Shown here: in pieces, positions 58,499 to 64,000 of the stretch
How the letters are laid out: every line of letters starts with the position of its first letter
Position numbering within the stretch: position 1 is the first letter of the stretch
Assembly (NCBI RefSeq): GCF_026262505.1
Contig: NC_067207.1
Coordinates: forward strand, 19,560,082 to 19,624,081
Reading direction: 5' to 3'
DNA from: Trichomonas vaginalis G3
Lineage: Eukaryota > Parabasalia > Trichomonadida > Trichomonadidae
Length of the DNA stretch: 64,000 nucleotides
The notes under the pieces: model-generated
The model's input: only the letters and a program-made list of their open reading frames with translations
Told to the model about the DNA's origin: nothing
Database searches by the model: none
Translations under genes and position numbers: made by a program

Positions 58499-59409
58499 AC
58501 TCAAAACAGCTTAGACATGTCTATTTTGACGGCATTAAATGATTTCATAGGAAATGTCTCAGTTGTTAATTAAGTTCACGTGAGCTTTTATGAATGAAAA
58601 TAAGTAAAAAAAAAGAATTTTCTCAAAAAAAATTGTGTACGCATTGAAATTTTTATCTATAAATTTAGATATGTCATCAATAATATAATATAATTTTAAA
58701 TTCGTGGAGTACACTTGGGATAATTGAATATGGGCTACCCCATCCCAACCTCTCAAACTTCCTCTGAATTTGGACAAGGTATCCCAATCCCAAAGACCTA
58801 TCTGAATAAAATGAAATAAGTATATTATATATATTATTTATTTGCTAATAATGAGCATAAATCGCTAAAATTATGAAGAAATTAAAAATTAAAAATTAAA
58901 ACTAGAAAAAAATGTTGATTTAATGAGAGAATATTGTATAAAAATAGAATTATTAGCTAAAATACGTATTAATTTTATGATATTTCAATCACATTAACGA
59001 AAATCGCCCATTTTTAATTCAAATGGGCGGGAAAAAAAATAAAATTCCAAAAAAAATTGAATTGGGGAAACGATAGGGGACGGGATATGAGAAACCCCAT
59101 ATGTTTGGGAATTTTTCGCATCACTAGTTCTGAAAATATTTTTTTTTCGAAAAAATTCGAAAAAAATTCTTAAAATTCAAAAATCCCTTAATTCCTGAGG
59201 ATTTTGGAAAAAAGTTTTTACATGAACATGTGTATATTATATGAAGTATATTGATAAGGTAAAAATCGAATTTTATTGCATATTCATCGAGAAAATAAAC
59301 TAACGAATCCCTCAAAATTGAGAGGGTAATCCTCCTCCTCTCAAATAAACGTACATACGGGTGCACCCTTAAGTATCTCTCTGAACACAAATTAAAAAAA
59401 AATCAAAAA

Positions 59410-59481
59410 TGGAGATGGGGGGAATCGAACCCCCGGCCTCAACTATGCTAAAGTCGCACTCTACCACTGAGCCACACCCCC
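59410..59481 (-). tRNA. tRNA-Ala (anticodon AGC)
   Basis: 72 nt, full cloverleaf: acceptor stem GGGGGTG/CATCTCC with two G-U pairs, D arm GCTC-AGTGGTA-GAGT, anticodon stem CGACT/AGTTG with loop TTAGCAT (anticodon AGC), variable AGGCC, T arm GGGGG-TTCGATT-CCCCC and discriminator A. No intron and no encoded CCA. The D and T arms supply the internal A and B boxes for RNA polymerase III, and T runs just downstream on the minus strand (59405-59409 and beyond) give the terminator. It lies about 40 bp right of the 2.4-kb TA-flanked element. Confidence 0.97.
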
Positions 59482-60374
59482 TTACAATAATTACTTAATT
59501 TTAAAGTATTTAATGAATAAAATTATAATATTAATTATTATTCTTGATTCTTTACTTTTGTTCAACCATGTATAGCAATTTATCAACTCATTGCTTTCAA
59601 TTTTTACTTTTTCATATATATTTTCAAAATTTATATTATTTCTTCCATTTAGTTTATTACTTTGAAAAAATGATATTTTCTTTCTTTTTGATAATCCTAT
59701 ATATTCAATTTCTTTCAAAATACTTACTCTATTGTCTTTTATTTTCCAATTCTCTGAGAATCATTGCAATATAGAATGCACCACTAAATTGAAAATTTCT
59801 ACTCAAATGCATCTTTTGAATTACACACGTCTTCTCACGATAGAATAGCAGCAATGATATCAAACTGCGAAATGTAACTGCTCATGAGGAAATCTAATCT
59901 AAATAAAAATCATACCCGAAAGTTTAGTGGTAATATATATCAAATTTCATAATGGAAAACGTATTATAATAAGATATTTAATTCACCGAACTCATGCCAA
60001 GTTCTTATCTTATTTCATTAGTATGTGATCCAATATTATTTTGTGATGTGTTTAGAGGCTTTATGTTTCAGAAGCAAATTCAAAAAAAATTGAGATAAAA
60101 AAAATCTTGTACTGAATAAACTTCCAATAAAAGAAAAATATTTCGGTTTAAACATGGAAAAACATTAGAATTTCACTAATATTTGGATCAACATTTTAAC
60201 GGAAAAGTGTTGAATTTTCACTTTTCTCAAAAGGGACAACAAAATTTATTTTATCCATAGTTTGAATATTATCGATAGCTATCATATATGGATTCAATTT
60301 TATGCGTTTAGTGAATCAATGAAATCCCGCCAAATATACCATTCAAAAAAGAAAGTTTTGTCAATCAGATTTCA
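59482..60374. other. Intergenic region upstream of the CHD-like gene
   Basis: About 0.9 kb, AT-rich, no gene seen. No convincing Inr before the ATG at 60375. Confidence 0.55.
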
Positions 60375-63300
60375 ATGAGTAATTCACCCCCTACGGCAGA
60401 TGGGGACAATGGTCTCAAGTCAAAGCAACCTGTTCCCGATAAAAATGCCGGTGAAGTTGCCCAAGAAAACACCAAGCCAGAAGAGCCAGAACAAGGCGAA
60501 AATAATGGAAAAAAGGAAACCTCGATGGAGCGTTCCGCCAAGACAGATAATGAGGCTCACGAAAATCAAGAAAATAATTCATCCGAAAAAAATTCCTCGG
60601 ATTCTTTCCAAATCGATTCTTACAAAATTCAAGATATTTTCTGTCAAACTGCGAACACAACCAATCCAGAGTACCTTGTCAGCCTGGAAGGATCATCAAT
60701 TATTCGTACTGTTAAAGTGGGAGAGGACGTTTTCCATTCTTCTAAAGATTACCAGAAGAAACTCAAGGAATTCAAGAATTCTACCTCCCCAGGTATCATC
60801 GTTTCGAATTTGACATCCGAGCTCATAGAGCCGATGTCATCCCCTATATCTGTCCCTTGTTTATATATGGATAGAATTATAACTCATCGCTACGCCTATA
60901 GTCCGAACACATACCTTATTGAGCCGATCGACGAAGACGATGAAGAGGAATTTCTCAAGGACCAAAACGAGAAAAAGGAAAAAACGGTTATTTATTTCGT
61001 TAAGTGGAATGGCATGGATGAAGAGTCAGCATCATGGGAAACGGAGGACACCATTGCAGGCAAGGCTCCTTCCCTATTTTGTGCTGCAAATGCCTATGAT
61101 TTCCCAAGAATTATCGAAAACTACTGGAGAAAGACGAAGATCATTGACGAAGAGTCGGACTACAAGAAATTCCCAGAAACTCTCGAGCCACATGATTTAC
61201 TCCACGATATTAAATTATCGGACGCACAATTAGAGATTTTCAACTTCCTCGTTAAGACAATTTCAGCCAATAAGACCCCAGTCGTCAGAATTCCTCAGGG
61301 TATCGGAAAGACTGTCGCTATAACCTCATTCCTCAACACAGCAGTCTTCAAGCTCAACGAAAACCACCCAACGCTTCTTATCTGCGACGATACATACACT
61401 TGGGTCGAGACACTCAGATTCGCTTCGAACTTGTACTGGTGCGAATATCCAGAATATAAAGGAGCCAGAAGCATCATTTCCCGCGAAGAGTTCCAGGGCA
61501 AGATTGGCGCTAAGTTCGATATCATCGTCATGACCCATGAACTCTTACAACGCGCAATGAATGCAGTTAATAAAGTTAAATGGGGATTCATCATCTTTGA
61601 TCAGACAAACGATCAATTCAAGGTCCCAGTTTGGGTCACAAGACTTCCTGGCCACAAGATCTATCTCTACGATCAACAGAACGATGATTATTCTCAAATT
61701 CATTCATCATACGAAGTCGCTACCATTACTGGACAAGAGTACAAGGCATACGAAGAGCTAATCATGGTCCCAGATCTCAATGCCGGCCTCATTTACGATT
61801 ATTTATACAATCATCTCAAAAATTACAACCTCGAGCTTTACGACAACTTCCAAGTCCAAGTCTTCTTCCTACAATGTGCATACTCGCACCAATTCCTTGT
61901 TCCAGAACTCAAGGATATCATAATTGGTCGCAAGGCTAAAGAACTTGGCTCTGCTCCGACACAAGAAGACATTCTTGAGCTCTCAGGCGAGTGTTCTGCC
62001 AAGTTCCAAGAGGTTTTGAAGATCACAATGGAGTGCACTTCATCTAAAACTGTTTGTGGCGTCATCGCAAATGGTTTCGCAGTATTACGTTTACTTAAGG
62101 AGTTCCTTGTACACAAAGGTGTCCCAGCAACTCTTCTCAGTTCCCCAATTCCAGGCGAATCCTTCGATAAGACCTTCGAATGCGGCGCATTGTTAATGAC
62201 TCGCAACATCAACTCATCAGTCATCGAAAACTTGGACATTTCCACTCTCGTTTTCTACGATATCGACGAAGATTTCCAAACCGACCTCCACATCCAAGAA
62301 TACCTCGGCAGATGCTCACAAGTTGCTGTCAAGCGCTTAATCACTGCCGAGTCCGCCGAAACAGCCATCTACGGCCATGTCCTCAACACGGACGAATTCT
62401 ACGCCCAAGGCATGGAGAAGGAGGAGGCGGAGGAACTCGTCAGATACTCCATTGCAACAACTTCACCATGGAGTCGCTCCAAAGACCAGAAAACGCAGAC
62501 ATTGGACGTTGTCTATCCAGACATGATCACGCAGTTGTACAAGGAATTCAACCAGATTCCTATCTCCAGTTTAGAGACTTCCAAGGAATTCTGGCACCAC
62601 ATCTACTCTAAGAACGACGAAGTTCCTGCAAACGGAGACATCACATTGAATTCCGTCAGAAAACTCGTTGACGATGTCTGCAAATTCGGTGTTTTCGATA
62701 TCAAGAAGATAGCAGAAGACATGAAATTGTCAGAAGAAGTGACAAAATCTCGTATTCTCATGTCATTCTCGTCAATGCTCGCTGAAACAAATACATACGA
62801 TGTTATTTACATCGCATGTTACATTGCCAAAGAACTTTCAGCGAAACAAGTACCGGTAACTGCTGAAGAATGGACAGAATTGTATTCCCAAACATACGAA
62901 GATAACAACGACGCAAAGATCATCCAACAAATTCTGTCAGAATCAAAGGTTTACAAGTCATTTGCCAAAACATGTCAATTTGCAAATGACAGAATTGCCG
63001 TTGAAGCATATTCTCAGTTGACAGAAGAATTGTATCCAAGGAGATACTGGACTGACAAGAGCGATCTTCCAACGAAAGAACAATTGAAAGAAGTCCTCAA
63101 ACAAAGCAGTTCTTTCTGGCATGTCAGATACGATGATTTGAGAAGAGAAATGATGGTCGATGTCAACTCTTTCGCCACACATTACAAAGACGAAAAGATC
63201 AAGGATGAATCATTGGCATTGAAGTTCTGTGTTGACATTTTCAAGTGGAATCCAAAGAGTCCAGAATGGGATGAAAACGAAGTTCTTCAAGTCATCGCAA

Positions 63301-64000
63301 TGCTCAGTGAATACGGCATTCCTACGAACAAAGGAAATGATGATGGAGAAGAAGTCCTCGCTCTCTGCAATTTGATAAGAAAGACACCGGAAGAAAGTGT
63401 CAAATTCTGTCGTTTGATGCAGGAAGAAATCATGAAATTCTCTTTACACGATGTTTCCATTGTTTTGCCGAACCAAATGACGAATACAGAGGATGTAATC
63501 GAAATTGTCGGCCAAAACATTGCAAACCAGAAACCAAACATCATCGCAATGCACGCAATCAGAAATTATCTCGCGATGACAGAGCAGCAGCGCAAGGATA
63601 ATTTCTCAGGAATATTGCCAGACGGATGGACAGTTGAGACTGATTATCTCTTGTTCAGTTTCTGCTGCCAGTTCGGTATGGAAGCAGCGAACAATTTACC
63701 TGATGTTGATATCGGTGAAACAAGAGAAGGAATTGACGTTTTCGGAAATTACGAAAAACTCTTCAAAGCAACCGAAAATAACTCAGCAATCGTTGAGAAG
63801 AGAATCACAGCAATCGCACAATCAGTTTCTCCTCGTGTTTCTCATTCTTCTTTCTCCGATGAAGAGCCACAAATTCCAAAGACAACAAGATGTGGCAGAA
63901 CCGCCAAAGTCACTTCACCTCCTGAACCAACGACCACCAATCCTAAAGCTGCAAGAATCAAAGAGGAAATCGTCATGAAGGTTCCAGAAAAACCACCACC
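60375..64000 (+). CDS. CHD-like chromodomain/SNF2-type protein, cut by window edge
   Basis: Open from the ATG at 60375 to the edge (1208 codons). The N-terminal about 80 residues are acidic and disordered (AQENTKPEEPEQGENN). A chromodomain-like segment (about 170-250) contains VIYFVKWNGMDEESASWE (205-222). A SNF2-like helicase region follows: LSDAQLEIFNFLV, motif I QGIGKTVAI (307-315), motif-II region WGFIIFDQTND (about 403-413), and a second lobe with HIQEYLGRCSQV near residue 640 at the place of motif VI. Chromodomain plus SNF2 ATPase is the CHD plan, nucleosome remodelling in the nucleus. The DExH box reads FDQT here, so ATPase activity is doubtful. The remaining part is helical, ending in a Ser/Pro/Lys-rich stretch. 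Codons are C-ending and GC-rich, unlike its flanks. Confidence 0.85.
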   Translation, partial: MSNSPPTADGDNGLKSKQPVPDKNAGEVAQENTKPEEPEQGENNGKKETSMERSAKTDNEAHENQENNSSEKNSSDSFQIDSYKIQDIFCQTANTTNPEYLVSLEGSSIIRTVKVGEDVFHSSKDYQKKLKEFKNSTSPGIIVSNLTSELIEPMSSPISVPCLYMDRIITHRYAYSPNTYLIEPIDEDDEEEFLKDQNEKKEKTVIYFVKWNGMDEESASWETEDTIAGKAPSLFCAANAYDFPRIIENYWRKTKIIDEESDYKKFPETLEPHDLLHDIKLSDAQLEIFNFLVKTISANKTPVVRIPQGIGKTVAITSFLNTAVFKLNENHPTLLICDDTYTWVETLRFASNLYWCEYPEYKGARSIISREEFQGKIGAKFDIIVMTHELLQRAMNAVNKVKWGFIIFDQTNDQFKVPVWVTRLPGHKIYLYDQQNDDYSQIHSSYEVATITGQEYKAYEELIMVPDLNAGLIYDYLYNHLKNYNLELYDNFQVQVFFLQCAYSHQFLVPELKDIIIGRKAKELGSAPTQEDILELSGECSAKFQEVLKITMECTSSKTVCGVIANGFAVLRLLKEFLVHKGVPATLLSSPIPGESFDKTFECGALLMTRNINSSVIENLDISTLVFYDIDEDFQTDLHIQEYLGRCSQVAVKRLITAESAETAIYGHVLNTDEFYAQGMEKEEAEELVRYSIATTSPWSRSKDQKTQTLDVVYPDMITQLYKEFNQIPISSLETSKEFWHHIYSKNDEVPANGDITLNSVRKLVDDVCKFGVFDIKKIAEDMKLSEEVTKSRILMSFSSMLAETNTYDVIYIACYIAKELSAKQVPVTAEEWTELYSQTYEDNNDAKIIQQILSESKVYKSFAKTCQFANDRIAVEAYSQLTEELYPRRYWTDKSDLPTKEQLKEVLKQSSSFWHVRYDDLRREMMVDVNSFATHYKDEKIKDESLALKFCVDIFKWNPKSPEWDENEVLQVIAMLSEYGIPTNKGNDDGEEVLALCNLIRKTPEESVKFCRLMQEEIMKFSLHDVSIVLPNQMTNTEDVIEIVGQNIANQKPNIIAMHAIRNYLAMTEQQRKDNFSGILPDGWTVETDYLLFSFCCQFGMEAANNLPDVDIGETREGIDVFGNYEKLFKATENNSAIVEKRITAIAQSVSPRVSHSSFSDEEPQIPKTTRCGRTAKVTSPPEPTTTNPKAARIKEEIVMKVPEKPP

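Larger units (their letters stand above)
56975..59369. mobile_element. 2.4-kb TA-flanked element carrying a hairpin cluster
   Basis: The ends share AGGGTGCAC-CG in inverted orientation (56975 onward; complement ending at 59369), each flanked outside by TA, again a Tc1/mariner-like signature. The right tip sequence (CCTCCTCTCAAATAAACG then TACATACGGGTG) also occurs as a direct repeat at about 57599-57628, suggesting a nested or rearranged copy. No transposase is seen. The middle (57901-58501) is a GC-richer cluster of hairpins and short tandem repeats. Confidence 0.5.

Noticed and set aside
58316-58777. Two short minus-strand frames in and beside the hairpin cluster
   Set aside because: They follow palindromic or AT-rich sequence, lack Inr and show no conserved composition.

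Overview
The window looks like nuclear DNA of a parabasalid protist (trichomonad); Tritrichomonas is my best guess because of the very AT-rich spacers, but the genus is an inference. The grounds are: intronless genes separated by AT-rich DNA; TCA-type Initiator (Inr) elements a few bases before several start codons; two proteins of the trichomonad Initiator-binding-domain (IBD) family; Myb, glycine-rich and GAF families typical of these cells; and a Polinton/Maverick, an element class abundant in trichomonads.

Left host region (1-21420): an edge-cut GAF-like protein (-), an eight-repeat PUF RNA-binding protein (+), an IBD protein (+), then a tandem pair of genes (5313-6293 and 6874-7917) that I consider the most interesting host genes here. 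Each encodes a string of short peptides separated by acidic spacers ending in Asn. Many of the peptides are cationic and amphipathic (starting GWLKK or GWFKK) or proline-rich (RPTRPDP type). They look like antimicrobial-peptide polyproteins. Next come a GH47 alpha-mannosidase (-), a protein kinase (+), an R2R3 Myb (-), a broken glycine-rich surface-protein gene (+), a small acidic protein (+), a Cdc14-type phosphatase (-), a second IBD protein (-) and a 1.05-kb element with TA target duplications.

Mobile region (21421-47759): a Mutator-like DNA transposon (MULE, 21430-47750) with a 9-bp target duplication. Its long terminal repeats contain arrays of a 121-bp repeat. Its transposase gene is split by a nested Polinton (23157-46085) with a 5-bp target duplication. 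The Polinton is unusual: two near-identical arms of about 10.6 kb lie head to head around a 1.3-kb centre. Each arm carries a packaging-type ATPase, a collagen-like/phage-tail-like fibre protein, an integrase, an HNH nuclease and several unassigned small proteins. I see no DNA polymerase gene. The left arm looks nearly whole and the right arm is more worn; I treat it as a fossil.

Right host region (47760-64000): a BAR-like helical protein (-), a 1.2-kb foldback element, a Cys-rich protein (+), a PG-repeat (SHIPPO/STPGR) microtubule-type protein (+), an E2F-like factor with two winged helices (-), a 2.4-kb TA-flanked element that contains a cluster of strong hairpins, a tRNA-Ala(AGC) (-), and the first 1208 codons of a CHD-like chromodomain/SNF2 protein (+) that runs off the window.

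The host genes form no operon. Several spell out a regulatory layer (IBD, Myb, E2F, PUF, CHD), while the peptide pair, GH47 enzyme and glycine-rich gene relate to secretion or the cell surface. All family calls come from reading motifs by eye; no database search was run.
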